Part shown: one piece after another, positions 25,652-39,499 of the stretch
How the letters are laid out: every line of letters starts with the position of its first letter
Numbering within the stretch: position 1 is the stretch's first letter
Source: Lepturacanthus savala
Taxonomy: Eukaryota; Chordata; Actinopteri; Scombriformes; Trichiuridae
NCBI GenBank assembly: GCA_030544235.1
Contig: CM060468.1
Span: forward strand, 12,554,258 to 12,618,257
DNA length: 64,000 nucleotides
Direction of reading: 5' to 3'
Translations under genes and position numbers: made by a program
Notes under the pieces: model-generated
Database searches by the model: none
What the model was told of the DNA's origin: nothing
What the model saw: only the letters and a program-made list of their open reading frames with translations

Positions 25652-25978
25652 TAGGGGTGTGACGATGCACTCAGCTCACAAGATGAGAATGATACGAGCC
25701 AATATTTCACCCTTTAACTGTTTTAATCACAGGTGCATTGTATTTTAGTATTGAGCTGTGGTAGTTCGGTATGTCTCTTTGCATAGTTCTTGTGTTAGCT
25801 ACGGTGTACCGCATTATTCCTTCTCCTACTTCTTGTCAGTTTTTATGCAGCAAAGGCTTATTACTGCCCCCAAAGGTCACAAATAGATAGCACACAGTCT
25901 GATAGGCTTCTGCCCTGTCCCCGCAAGACAGCTTTTGACTTAAACAGGAAGTATTGTCACAATTTAGTCACACCCTTG
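25652..25978. mobile_element. Probable hAT-like MITE, about 327 bp
   Basis: The left end TAGGGGTGTGACGATGCACT and the right end TTTAGTCACACCCTTG are inverted relatives over about 12-13 bp. The opening phrase is a familiar start of teleost hAT MITEs. Flanking 8-mers do not match well, so the insertion is old or the ends are one base off. Confidence 0.5.
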
Positions 25979-28900
25979 TGAAAGAGCTTGCTGACTCTTA
26001 TCTATCCCAAAAATAGTGCATAAAGAGTGCAAATTCAACAGCTATTGATGCAAGCTTGTTCTAAATTACCAAACAAATGCAGTAGACATGACGATGTTCA
26101 CTGCCAATGATACACAATGCCCAGGTGCACCATGGGAAGCCCATGCTGTCTCCTACAGATCGAGCCCATCTCTGCTGAACTAGCGTTTTGACCAACCTGT
26201 CGGAGTCCTGCAGGGACCAGGACATGATTGGAATGTTCCCACCTACAGCACTGCCAACTCTGTTTGATGCGCTGGCAGAGACGGTGCAACACTGCCATGA
26301 ACACAACCTGTGTGAAATCTGGCTATTATCGTATCACTGATTCCTCACGGCAGGGAGCAAAGCCCTCTGGTTTAACCATGTCCTTGTGTTTCTCCGAGTT
26401 TTGGGGGTTGTTGAAGCAAGTTTAAAAACATTTTTGTAGTCATGGTTTATATTCGTAAACAGATCAAAGGATCGAAGGATATTAACAGTCGATAGAAAAT
26501 GCTGTAATATTTCTGCATGAATCAGGGAAAATTAATGATCTGACACAAACGTCAGCCTGCTAATACTTGGCTGGTTGTAGCTGGGTGGTGCCATGGTGTC
26601 AGCGTTAATCAGAGAACACTGGTTATAATGGGAAGTGTTGAAAACAGTCAGAACTTGGAGTTACCCGGCAAGCTATCCGGGTGACAACAAGAGAATGTAC
26701 CTGCCAAATGAAGGAGAACATTTAAAAAAAAACAGCAAAACCGCAAAACAGAATTGTATTAGAATTGTGTGGTCAAGCTTCTGCAAAGTTCACAGTACAG
26801 TACAAAAGGACTCAGACTTGTTGTTGATATGATGGTGAACAAAAGCCTCGGTTTCCTTCTGTACAAGCATGTACTTAAAAGTACATCTGAAACTAAAATG
26901 AAGCTCATTTGTCCAAATTCCCCCTTTTTAGTACAGTCCTTCTACATATTATGAGCAGGAGGAAGGATTTCAGTAAGATAACGATGTTCATTTGTGGAAC
27001 TGGACTACTTTAACAATTGTAAACCTCTAACCCAGTGGTTTACAAACTTTTTTAACTCGTGGCCCCACTTTGACATCACGAAACTCCAGCAAACAGACGA
27101 TTTTTTGCTGAAATGTATTTGTTTTTAATCATGTAAAAGTTTATTAAACCTTGTTGGAAGTAAAAGTTAATTTATTTGAACAAACGTTGAGAACTTGCAT
27201 ATTATTGTGGACGGAGGCAGCAAAGCAGGATGAGATTAGTGCAATTAAAATAGATTTTATTTGTTTTTAAATTAATTTATTCAGGTTTTCATTTGTATAC
27301 CATGTGGCCACATTTTTATTACTTGGCTTTTAACTCAATATGAGTGATGCCTTTCTTTGTCTTTGTCTGTTAAATATATTTTTTCCTTTCTATTCTTTTA
27401 TTTTATGGTCTTGATATTTTGATTGTACAGCAACTGCCTCTAATAAGCTTTTTAAATGAATTTGACCTTGACTTTGACTATCCATTAAACTACACACGAG
27501 TATGGGTACGGTACCGTAACAAATCATGTGAAATAAACAGGAATAATTGATAATATCTGTGACCCAGCACTAAACTGCTGTGTGTGTACGTGTGCGTGTG
27601 TGCATGTGCCTGTGTGTGTGTGTGCGTGTGTTAGATAAGATCCATTATTGTCGTAGAGGCAAACGAATCACTTCCATCAAATAGTGACTCCAGCGCCTTT
27701 GGGCTTGTGTTATTTGTTGCTTCCTGTACCCTCTCCAGCTTCCCGTAATCCCTTTGTCCTCTTCTCCTCTAATATGGTGTTGCTATAAATGTAATTTCCT
27801 AAACTTGCCTTTTCAGGAACTAAGAACATTTTTCGTTCTCCAGTCTTTTACAAACCATGTGTGCAACTGTCTTTTCATGCTTCTCAGGGCCAAATTAAAA
27901 CATTCCAAAGTTTTAGTCTTTTCATAACATTTTACAACAGTTGTAATATATTTTCACAGGGAGTAAACAGTAGCCTGTTTCTGCAGTATATTACAAGAAA
28001 TGATAGGTTTCATGTTTCCAACCTCAGCAGCAACACAGACAGACAAAAAGACGCACGTGTGCAAAACTACACTGGCACACAGACACCACGTTTTGGCTTG
28101 CAATCATTTATTTAACAGAACAGTTTGGATCTGAGAATGTCATTTTTATTGGACTATTTTAAATGTGCAAATGAAGACCCACAAGTAAGACTGTCCTTTT
28201 TCTCCTTATGTCTGCAGATTCCCCACATACTGTCTTTTTCCATTATTCAAAAGCGATATCTAATATTCATACCTAAATGAAAGCTGTTCTATAATGTAGT
28301 GTGAAAGAGGGGGGAAGATGGGAGCCATGGACAAGGAGGAAGCGTGAGACTGGAGGTCAGGAGGGACATGGAAAGACGGTATGTGTGTTTGTTTCAGATG
28401 GTGGACTGCTTAAGTGTGTGTGTGTGCACAAGGGAGTTTGGCAAATGAAAGTAGAGAAGAACCAGTCCAATGTTGGGGAAAAAAAAGACTTAAACGGTTT
28501 AACGCCGCAGCAAAAAAAAGTTATCATCCTAAAATGAGTATGCGGTTGTGAAATTGGATGCAACAATAAACTGTCATGGTGAGGCATGCTCTTCTCCCTT
28601 CTGGAGAAATTGGCCAAAGAAAAAAGAGCTGAGGCCTCCTTTAACAGAGAGGACAGATTGACAGTGCTCCTCCCATTCATTTCTGCTGTCAGCTCAGTGT
28701 GTGTGATGTGGAGCGGCGCTGTCTCGATACATCGTGTCTCAGTTATGGGTCATATTCTCACCATTCTTTCCTACACGCCTCAATGACTTCATCAACTCTC
28801 TTCCACCTCCTCATCATCTGTCTGTGTGTCTCTTTTGCTGTCCGTCTCACTGAAACCCGTATTCTCTGTCTTTGGGCTTTTATTCTGTCTGTTTGTATTT

Positions 28901-29600
28901 GCCTCTCTCAATTCCCTTTATACTTCTCTCCCCCCCAACTCTTCCCGTCCAGCACTGTCTTCCTCTGTCAAGTACAACCTCCTTCCCATTCTGCCTGTTT
29001 GTCTTCTAGTCAATTCATCCATCCTTCTCCATCCCAAACGTTGTCCAAGCCGATTAGCCGTGATGAGCCTCCACCCTAAATTAGATCATGCGTTACACTG
29101 AACTTTTCTCTTGCCAGATTTTCTCTACAAAAATAACCCAACTCTAACTTTTGACGGATGGCACCATGGCGGACAAGTCTAACCTCAGCTCATATGAGGA
29201 CAGCATTTCAGTGATTTGATGTATCACATGATAGATATTGACAGTTAAAACAACTATAGAGACTGTAGAAGCCCTAAAAGAGCAGGAAGATTTCTCTCAA
29301 GAGATCCTTTTTCCGATTTTCATTTAAGTTAAATTATTGAGTGTGAGTGAGTATAGCAGTGTTAAAGGGTCATTTTGCCTTGATTACGAAGCATTTCTCT
29401 GTCCTCCTGTAAACTAAATTAAGCTGTAGCAGTATCCTGTTCCCTTCCCTTGCTGCTTTCATAGACTAATTCAGTAAATGAAGGGTACAGATAAACTAAA
29501 TAACAGTCTGTTTTTTCTTTCATCAGAGAAAGCTGTTTGTTTGATTTCATGTCTTCTCCAACTATGGAGCAAAAATATCCAAACATGTATTTAAAACTTC
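25979..29600. other. Intergenic, no gene recognised
   Basis: A single hAT-like terminus (CAGTGGTTTACAAACTTTTT, at 27033) marks a possible decayed element running toward 27270, without a visible partner end. TG tracts lie at 27577-27630. The pyrimidine-rich part at 28790-29060 gives spurious open frames. Confidence 0.45.
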
Positions 29601-29969
29601 TTAAAGATACAGTGTGTAATGGTTTGCAGCATTAACAGCATCTAGCAGAAATTACTTGGCAGAAAAGGAATATAACATTCACAAGAATGTCTTAAATAGG
29701 ACATAATTCTATCAGTATCCTAATTGCTTTAATTACCTCAGATTGATCCATTTTTATCTACATGGGGAACAGGTCTCCCTCCATTAAACCCACCATGTTG
29801 CAGTGTCATGATTCTACAGTAGACCAGAAGGACAAACCAAACAAAGGGCTTTTTTTAAAAAATGTCCTGTGCCTGCCATAGATTCTCCTACATGCTTGGG
29901 GTTCTTGGTTGGTTGCAGTCTGCAACCTCACCATTAGATACCACCAGACACAACACAATGTGTCTTTAA
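29601..29969. mobile_element. TIR MITE, about 369 bp
   Basis: The left end TTAAAGATACAGTGTGTAAT and the right end CACAATGTGTCTTTAA are inverted repeats with few mismatches. Inside are TGGCAGAAAAGGAATATAA, GACCAGAAGGACAAACCAAA and TCTCCTACATGCTTGGGGTT, in the order I recall for an abundant fish MITE family. Both ends carry TTAA, which could be part of the TIR or a target-site duplication. Confidence 0.7.
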
Positions 29970-30097
29970 AACAAATTAGCTGGTAACATCTTCCACAATA
30001 TCAAGTGTCCATTGTTTTAATGTTACCAATAATACTGATAGAAAATCAGTTTTATTCCTCTGTGTTGTAAACCTCTGTTGTCCACAAACTATTAACA

Positions 30098-30797
30098 GCC
30101 CTGTGCACACCTGGTACCAATAACTGTCCTGAGTGAGCTGATCACCAGTGACAGCCCTAATAACAGGTATGAATGCACCCAAGACGCGTTGAGAATTTGA
30201 TTGAGATTAGATCACTCAAACCACATTCAGAGGTGGTCATGGCCACTTATGACCACAATCGCTATATCAGTGTGTATACAATGTGTCCTGGGCCATATTG
30301 AAGGACCACCTACTCAACTGACATCCAGCAGACTCGACAGGGAAGCGAATCTCTGCCTCCTGGTCTGTGTAATCTCTGTCCACTGTGTTCAATAATGGCG
30401 AGAAAGAAATGACAGAAGTGTAGTTTATTTGTCTCCCCTCTGCTCCACTCTGTGTGCGACCAGAAATTACAGCGAAACACAGTAGAGACTCTGAGCTGAG
30501 CTGAAATTTCTCTCCTCTCTGCTCTCGGGCAACACACACATACATATAAACAAAGCACAGGAGAAAGACATTGAGAATGCTACTAACAGTAATTTACTGT
30601 AATTGCAATAAAAGCTGGAGCCCAAGTTGATGTTCCGTGTTTATTTGCATATATAGGGGGGAGGTTTGCACCCCTTTGTGGGAGGCATTTGGATGTTATG
30701 TCATGTTAATGTCAGGTGTGCACAGACACTGAAAGAGCTGTCCACTTGTAACTGGATCAGTCAGGATGCATGTTAATACCAGGTGTGCACAGGCCCC
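30098..30797. mobile_element. TIR element of about 700 bp with long inverted ends
   Basis: The left end reads GCCCTGTGCACACCTGGTAC and the right end, as its reverse complement, GGGGCCTGTGCACACCTGGT. Likeness continues inward for about 50 bp (CTGATCACCAGT against CTGATCCAGTTACAAGT). There is no transposase frame, so it is non-autonomous. The superfamily is not assigned. Confidence 0.65.
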
Positions 30798-33700
30798 AAA
30801 ACACATGTGCCACATGTGTGACATGTTCGTTCCCCATGAAAAGGTTGGGCTCACTACAAGTAGCACGGCAAGCTAACAAAGCTCTGAAAACACATGCTCA
30901 TTGGGGTCTGTCTTACATAGAACAACTCTCTGGAGATTGAAAAAATGATCACTTTTATTAGTTTTGGAGCCGTTTTTAAACAAACTACCGTGATCAAACA
31001 CTTTGTGCTGAAGAAACATGTCACCTCGTGCAATATGGCTCGCTGATATTGATACTACAAGACAAAGGAACACAATATATCAGGTTTTTGATACACACAC
31101 AGTAGTTTATTTACGTCAGACATAGTCACTTCATCCATGGACAATATAAAAACATTAATTGGTGCAGTCTATGAATTTAAAGATTGCTATCTGCTAGCTT
31201 TTCACACTACATTTTCTAAGCATTAACAGGTTGCAGTCCTCGGAAATGGATTGCAGCTGGTTTCCCCAGAGTAAAGCTCCACCTCTGAGTACTGGCCAAA
31301 GAAAGATGAAAATGGTTTGAGAGACAGCACAGTGAGCGCTGGAAGGTATTATGCATGTTGGCATCCGCCCATATGACTAATACATGACATTGAGATTGAA
31401 AATTGACAATCCCTTTAACACTGCTTCCAGATATGCACTTAGGCACCACTGGAGAAAGGAAAATGTGGGAAATGACAAATGGCATATAATGAATATAAGA
31501 AGATATAGGGTGGCAGGGGGGAGATATCAAAACAGAGGTTAAGGTTAATAAATGTGCTCAGATGTTTCCCTCCATCTTTTAAGGTTTCATTTCCTGGTTT
31601 CCCAGGCAACAACAGGATGGTGATTTGTCCTGATATGAAAGACAAAGAAAGAATCGTGAGACAGAGAGAATGACAGAAAGAATGATAAGTCAATGAGGAG
31701 GAAATAATGGAAATGGTTAAATGCATATAAAACAGGAACGGATAAAAGGGAAAGTGGGATACAAGTATGAGGAAGCATGGTGAAGACTGACAGCTGGTTT
31801 ACGGTTAGAGACACAGAATCAGGTCAAGAAGAAGAGTCTTATTCATGATACTATAAGGTAGTGTTGTTGAATGTGTGCGTGTTTGTGTGTATGTTTGCCC
31901 GCAAGGAAAAGATAAGAAGCTGCTGACAGATGCAAAAGCAGCCTTGTAGGAATGATGGGTTCAAACAAATACCATGCCCTCTGTCTTTCTTTGACCTTCC
32001 ATCTCTCTTCCGATTGATCTGCCTTTCCCCACAGTCTCTCCTTATTGAATTCACCTTTTTTTCCCCATTGGTTTACCTTAATCCTAATTCTGCTCACTCT
32101 CACTCTTATGTGTCAGGTTTCAGTCAGTCTCATCTCCACAGGGACAGAGAGAAGGCTACTTCCTGTTTCTCATAGAATTACTGAAAACTAGTTATTGATG
32201 GACTGATGGATGAAAGGTCGGACGTACATGTGGATGGACAGATATCTTGGTGGTTCGTGCTTGTCGGAGGTCGGTATATGAACTGCACGGGGGAGACTGC
32301 TGTGCAATGATAACAGCACAGGAAGGGTTGCCACAGCAACCGCTGGGACAGGAAAGAGCCTTGAGCGATAGAAAAGGACTTTAATGAAAAGAAATGGGTA
32401 GTGTTACTTTCATTTGAAACCCTGAACATTTTCTATATGTTATAATCATCATCTTTCAGTTCATGTGGCTACTATGCTTTTATGTTATTATTATATTTAC
32501 CTGAAGTTTCCGAGTTGTTTGCAGTGTTCATCTCAAAATTCATTGTTGGAATATTTGTTTATTTATTATCAGTGATTTACTCCATACAGGTGTTATGCTC
32601 ACTTATGGCCATTTCCTACATTGAAAGAATTGAGCGAATCAGATATTATATAATAGATTTTATTAGCTTCTATCTGGAGCATTAGACAAAACACAATGTG
32701 TTTTATATATGTTTGATTCATATTATCAAGGCTCTTAACTGACTGGCTGATTGTCTTAGTATTTGTCCCCTGGAGGCGACAAGTTTCCACATCACGCTTC
32801 TGTAAGTTGCATACCTGACCAAGACTAGTGCGTTACAAATTTGGACCAACATTCCCTTCCTCAGACCCACTGGAACCAGCTTATTGGGAACACAAAGCGC
32901 TCCCCGCTGGAACTATTTAATTAAATTGTGCTAACGGGGCAGGTGTCATAATCAAACAAACGTATAGAAGTATCGCAATAATAGTTCAACTCATTTCAAG
33001 TCCCACAGCCTGTCAATCATAGCTGCTTATCAACAGAACAACAATCTCCAAAATGAGCACCGGCAACCTTATTAGAGGGCCAAAGTTATTGATTGATTAT
33101 GAGAAAAAGATTATTATTTTTTAGAGAAGTTTTAGAGAAGACTTAGAGAAGTCAGGGATTCTGTGGATCCAGCGTCTTGGCCAGCCGTTGACCTGGCACG
33201 TTGGTTTCAGCCTCAAGCTGCGATAGATGTTGCACGGTCACAAATCATAACTTAGATTTAATGTGAGCACTTAACACTCTAAGCTGATGAATGTTTGAAA
33301 TGCCGTCTGGTATCAAACTCTGTGCAAACATTGTTTTTACACAGTAGGTCACACATCACAGTGAGGTAACAGTAATCAACACATACATATATATTTTATT
33401 GAAGTTTACTTTTCCTAGTAACCTCCTCCCTCCACACAGAAGAAAAGACTAAACTCAGCATGATGCCTGAATGAATAATAATAATATGCAAAAGTTTTTT
33501 TTTGTTTTTTTTTAAAGTGTGAGGAAAGCCACTTCATTTCCATCCGGCCTGGCTGTCGCTGACTCATCGGATCCGAGTTAGGGATTGTAGGCTTTTGACT
33601 GGTGCAATTATGTGACCTCTCCTGACCATACTACTGATGCATTGGGCTTAAAAGCACAATGTGGTTTCCATGGTGACCCATGTGCTCTCTATGCTTTGTG

Positions 33701-35529
33701 CAAGAATGCATCTTAGAGCAGAGAAGCATAACACTCTAAATGTCTTTGTTTCTGAGTCTTTCTCAATCTTTTTCTTTTGCTCTCTTTGTGGTTGTGTCTA
33801 TACTTACAGCGCTCCACTCTCTTGCTTCTCTTTTACAGCCTTTCTTCCCCTAAAAAAAACCATTTCCTAATACATTCCACAGGTGATCAAACAAGCCATT
33901 GCTCAACATCATATAAAAACACTGCAAAGTAAAATTTCTTATGAAACATATCTTTTTTTAACAAGAAAAAGAAAAAAAAACTCAAAGCACTGGAGGCAGT
34001 AATGCTACTGTAGAAATACTTTATTTATCAAAACCAACCAGCTGATATGTTAAAAAAAACACAATAGAGAAAGACACAATAAATTATTTAAGTAAAGCAT
34101 GCAGTTTTGTCATATTTCTCCTAGCACAGCAAAAGCAGGTTGCCTTTTTTTCATCGCTTAACTAACGTCAACAACTTTTATTGCGTTGAGAATATGATCA
34201 TATTTAAATCCTTGCAAGGGAAATTGAAACTTAAGGGTTGAGTGACTGGAAGAATTACTGAAATGTCTTCTGGGTCTGATGTGCGGTTGTGATGTTCATA
34301 GCGGATAAACTGAGGAAATCCAAAGAATTACACAAGCGGCTTTTGTGGTTCTATTGTAAAGAGAAAAACAAAACCAGTTACAAGGAAAAAGAGGAATGTC
34401 ACTTTGGAAAGTGCAAACAATGAGATGTGCTGATAGCGCTGTCAAGCTGGCAGAGACAGGATGTACACACACACGCACACACAAAACGCATCTTGGAAAA
34501 TGACACTGTACCTAATCAGCATCTGGCTTGTTAGTACTGGAACTATAATTTACCTGCCGGCCATCAGATATGAAATTTGAATAGATTTATACCGGCTTTG
34601 TGTTTATCACTGTGTTTGAAAATGCAACACAGAGAAATGAAAACCAACCGTAGAAAAAAAAACAAAAAAAAACGCAACACCAGGCTGCTTTCTTAGTTGA
34701 GCCATAGCCAGATACAACTATATGTGTTTATGTGTGTGTGCATGTGAAGGATGTGTGGGATAAATTCCATGGAATGTGACAACCACGCAACCCGACACAC
34801 TGTCAGAATCTTGTTTTGTATCCCACACCTGCAAAATAACAGCCGTGACTTACAGTACGCACAAGCACATGAAAGCGGCACACAGCTGATCGGGTTTCAC
34901 TGTGACCGAGGAATCGTCTCAGTGTCCAGTTATTCTCCTCGTCTGTCTTTGGAACAAAAGTAGTGTGTAAAATCCCATTTTCTCTATGTAAATCCGGGCC
35001 TGCAACCGAGCGTGTGATGGTGGGACACATGGGAGGCGACGATGACTGTGTCTTTTTATTTCTCACAGCTGTGTCATGTGTATAGAAACGATAGGCGCTT
35101 AGTTTGTGTCCTCAGTCCATTTGCTGAGACAGTCTACCGACACACACACATGCACACAGTTACACACACACTCACATGCCGGCCGTTCACATACTTGCAT
35201 CTGCTGCCAGCTCTTGCAGACTGTCGCTAACCCTCCACCTCTTAAACAAAAGGACCTCTTCCTGAGCTGTTAAGGCCAGACTGGCTCACACACACTCACA
35301 CACACGCATACACAAAGACTCAAGTATCAGTTGTCTTTTTTCGCTGTGCTGCTACAGATTCGCAAAGGAGCGGGTCAGATGGCGACACACAAGCGTCTTC
35401 ACGAGCATGAAAAACGCTGCTTGACAAAATCCAGGCAGAGTTGCAAACATGAGCATTGAAACCCGCTAAAGGAGCAGCAATCATTTATGCGCTGTGTCTT
35501 GAAAGCGGCTCCTCTCTCAGCCCTCATCC
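30798..35529. other. Intergenic, no gene recognised
   Basis: No exon with splice sites and coding character was found on either strand, and no element with clear ends. A/T homopolymers occur near 33500, 33970 and 34660, and CA tracts near 34470 and 35140-35310. Confidence 0.5.
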
Positions 35530-36419
35530 TGGATTCCTTTTTTTTTTTTATTTGTCTGCTGCCTGTGCTAAAAACTTCCTCCCTGTCTCTCTTCCTGAGC
35601 GTCTCTCCTGTCTTTCCTTTGTTATTCATTTTGGGGTTCTGAAGATCACAGTTTTATCTGTGGTAGCAGAATTCCGTTTGGCGGTTGGAATGCCAGGAAC
35701 GCTTCGAAAATTGGACAGAGCGCAGTGGCCTGAGCTGACATCTCCTTTGATGTGCTGGAGAATGACTGATGGGAATGCGTGTGTGCGTGTATGCGTGCGT
35801 TAGAAAGAGTCAGTCAGAGAAAGAGAGACAGAAAAAGGAGGGGTACGGATAGAGGGACAGACAAAGGGAAGCGTGAATATTTGAGTCAGGAATGTGTGCA
35901 AAACAAAAGCGGGCTTGTTTTTCGGTGGGAGTGGAGGACGAGAGTGGATGTGTGTGCGAATGTGTCAGTGTGCAATTGAGATCTGGAGGGTTGTGGTTAG
36001 CCTAATTTCACATCTAGATAGTCTTATTTTGGTTTACACTTCCTCCAGCCCCCCTTTCTCTCCCTCCCTCCTCCTGTCTCATGCTCACTCTTCTCAGCGT
36101 CCTCCAGGCAGAAGAAGTTTCTAGAAACCGTCTTGTTAAGAAACAACTATATGCATGCATTGCATACAGCAGAAAAGATAAATGACAAATGTGTTTGGCT
36201 GGAAGCAGTTAGGGATTAACGGGTTTGCCCTGCGTACAGACGAAGGTATTGGGTTTACTTCGTTAATGCGTGATTTGTGGATCATCAGTCAAATTACTGA
36301 CGCTTTCTTCTTTGCTGCATGTGTTTCTGCGTTGCTTGTGTTATATGAAGTCCGTTGCAAAAATAGATCGAAGGAAAACTCGTCCAACAGTTCCAGGTTT
36401 GTGTGCCGGTCTCGGTGTC
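35530..36419 (-). other. pdgfd: Probable pdgfd 3' UTR
   Basis: On the - strand the first AATAAA hexamer downstream of the pdgfd stop is at 35547-35552 (read as TTTATT on +). An AATAAG variant occurs earlier near 36024. The real 3' end could be either or further on; no transcript evidence was available. Confidence 0.3.
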
Positions 36420-36554
36420 TCAGCGAGGGGGCTGAGAGGGACACGCACACTCACACTTTTCATGGTGCGTGAGGAAGATCTCATCTATGACCCATCGCAC
36501 CCGTGGCCTGTGATGGCGCTGGCGCAGAGTGACCTCTGGGGCATACTTCAGCAC
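36420..36554 (-). CDS. pdgfd: Platelet-derived growth factor D, exon 7 (C-terminus)
   Basis: The acceptor TTCCTGTCTCCTCTAG is followed in phase 0 by 44 codons and TGA (stop at 36422-36420). The peptide runs from VLKYAPEVTLRQRHHRPRVR to HHEKCECACPSQPPR. It aligns along its whole length with the recalled human PDGF-D end (VLQFEPGHIK ... HHERCDCICSSRPPR). It supplies the last three cysteines of the cystine-knot growth factor domain (KCECAC) and a basic stretch before them. The + strand of the same bases has a longer open frame, which is only a shadow. Exon 6 lies 3.6 kb upstream in transcription order. Confidence 0.93.
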   Translation of the reverse strand: MLKYAPEVTLRQRHHRPRVRWVIDEIFLTHHEKCECACPSQPPR

Positions 36555-38073
36555 CTAGAGGAGACAGGAAGGAAGATGGTGAGAATAGAAGAAGGGAAGT
36601 GGACTTGCATTGTTACATCAAGTTGTTGGTTGGCAGTGAAAATATTGTCAAGTCATTGCACTGCAGTGCCAACACATCCTGCTTGATTTTTAAATAGGTA
36701 AAGAAATAAGAAATGGAGGGAAAGCATAGCCTTGGACATACTGCAACAGAAGGGCAACAAAAAACCTGAGAGGAACCTGCATATTGTCATAAAAACATGA
36801 CATGTGAACGGCTCTTTGGGTCTGTGCACATCTTGTCTCCAAATGCAAATGCAAATGCAAGTGATCAAGATGTCACTTACTAGTTCTATATGCAAATACA
36901 AATGAAAATTCTATTTATTTTTAATTAATACATAATAATAGTAGTAATAATAGAATATTTATTCTTATGTAACATCCTTCGTCTTAAAAATTGATAACTT
37001 AGCTAATATATGCTACCAACAGCTCCTGGGCTTACCAACTGGAAATGACCAAATAATAGCTGGGTTTACGAAATAAATAGCAAAACAATTAAGAGTACGT
37101 TACGAAATTAGAATTTCTGTCATGAAATATGCAGAGGAAAACTTGAGAGAAGCAGCCAACAGTACTGTAATCTTACTTTTGAAAAATGTAATAATAAATT
37201 AGTCATACTGGTTTAATTTGATTTTTCACAATAATTTTCTAGTTTTGCTGAACACGATTTTCGTCATGAAGGAATTATTATCCTATGCTAAAATGCAGCC
37301 TGATCTATTAAGTGATTGAAACAAATAAATGCCCTGGCTATTATTTAGTAAATTACAGTATCAAACTGTGTGTGAAATTGTGCTTTAAAATGAGCCGTTG
37401 GGACGTACATCAAGTTGTGATGTCACCACCAACCAACCTGTTCACAGCCATTAAAATCAGCCAATCAGAGGAGAGGCACACAACAACCTTTCTAGAGCTC
37501 CAGAGAGAAGCTTGAGAGAGAAGATGTAAAAATATAATGAGATCATTTTGGTACCACAATTATATCTTGTTTAGGATATTAAAACTTCATGTAAAACCCA
37601 GGAAAAGCTTAAATAAGGGACCCTTAAATAAAAGGTAAACAAACATTTAAGAATGTGCTGTCTAAATAGAGGATTACATGTGTTTGTCTATAAAAGTACT
37701 TCAGAATTGATTCTGTTGTTGGATTTGCGTCATTTCACTAGAAGTCAGTCACAGGTAACACTACTAATGTGGAAATAGACAGGAAGTACGAACTGTTCCA
37801 CAATTGATGCAGTGAATTTGTTCTCTAAAGCTCAATGAAAGTGAGGCTGGCCGTGATTTATGTCAGCACTTCCTACCACTGAAACGATAGGGTGAGTAAT
37901 AATGTATTTCTTTAAAAGTTAAGTTTGTGCAAGAAGCAGTTGCAGGTATGACAAGAACGCACACACACATACACACACTCACACACACTCTCACACACAC
38001 AGTCATTAGAACCCATATACCCATAGCTCTATGCATGTACAGTCTATGCAGACATGAGCAAATTTTTTTTCAT

Positions 38074-38075
<2 letters not shown>

Positions 38076-38124
<49 letters not shown>
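38076..38124. repeat. (CA)n microsatellite
   Basis: This is a CA run of about 24 units. A shorter CA-rich stretch lies at 37960-38002. Confidence 0.95.
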
Positions 38125-38126
<2 letters not shown>

Positions 38127-38194
38127 GACTCACACAAGGACAATTACAACCCAAATCCCACTTTTGTCTAAAGTCCCATTGTATGATTTTAACA

Positions 38195-38199
38195 GAGAA

Positions 38200-38234
<35 letters not shown>

Positions 38235-38237
38235 GAG
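38195..38237. repeat. (GA)n microsatellite
   Basis: This is a purine tract of GA repeats with small interruptions. Confidence 0.9.
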
Positions 38238-39499
38238 CCCTATGGGCCGTGTTTCAATAATGAAGCTATGCAAGAACAAAGACACAAAGAGATGGAGGAA
38301 AGAGAGAGAAAAGAATGAATGACAGGCTTAAAGAACAAGAATGGTGCATTGCAAAGGGATAAATTGAAAATGGGGATTGGGGAGAATGAAAGGATGATGG
38401 GAACCCGCAGAGAGAGAAAGAGCGATAGAATGCTAACAATGCATTGAGAGAGCGATACGGAGCGATTGGAGAGAGGAGGAGATAGGGAGGAATAGAAACA
38501 GGCAGAAAGTGTGAGCCTGCTGATGCATTACTGCTTCATTGTTGATGCAGCGCCTGGCTCGGCACAGCCAATTTCTTCCTGCTTCTCCCTCATTCCTCAT
38601 CTGGATCTCTCCACCGCTCCTGCTCACTCATTCACTCACCCGCACGCCTCCGATTTAGCATCATTCAGATATGCACCTTAAATGTGCAGGGAATTTGACA
38701 TGTTGTCATGGCAGCGGTCTCACTACGTATGACCTAATAATCCTGCAACACTTTTATATGTACTGTCGCTTTCATTCCAATGGAGAAGGAAACAAAAGCA
38801 GTTCCATGCAGTCAGTTTCCTTCACTTATTTTGAGCATTTTTCCTATTGATATTGCACAATGTCCTTCGCATTCACAATTCACAATTAACAAGCTCATCA
38901 ACTGTCTTCTTTCTTATTGCTATCGTCCATTTCTGCCACTGGTCTCCAGCATGTCCAGCATCTCCTTACACAACAGATGACAAATATCCCATGAGTATTG
39001 TGGCTCCATCCGTACAGTAATGGTCCAGTCATGTTTGAATAGAGACTCTAAGGAAAAATATTTACAAAAGGGACAAATGTTAAAGAAAAAAGACCATTAA
39101 TTTAACACCTGCACTCTCTAACCTGCTGTTTGTCCCTGAGAGTTCAGCACCCCACCCCCTTTCTCTGTGTGTTTGATTGTCTGCAGATCTGCCAGAGTAA
39201 GTGCTGAATGACACCAGCTGCCCCTCATTTCTGTAATCAAGCCTTTACAAAGACATATGCTACATTCCATATACTTTGACCAGATAGATCTGGGAATGAC
39301 GTCACATCGGGTGCCTACGAACGCCATAGCAACATATCCACAGATTGGACACTACTGTGTGCACAGCTGATTTAACGAAACAAAGGGTTTCCCGAGTTTT
39401 GGCATCAGAAAGCTGACTTGAGTTAAAAATTCTGACTTCCTGGTTCAATTGGAACGTACTATCAGCTCTTTATCAACAGCTTTTGCCGTTCATCCTTTA

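Noticed and set aside
26061..26306. 81-codon minus frame of somewhat higher GC
   Set aside because: The peptide (SWSLQDSDRLVKTLV-like) matches nothing I recognise and has no flanking splice sites; it may be an old repeat fragment.
36182..36686. 96- and 138-codon + frames
   Set aside because: They lie opposite pdgfd exon 7, whose minus-strand reading matches PDGF-D over its full length.
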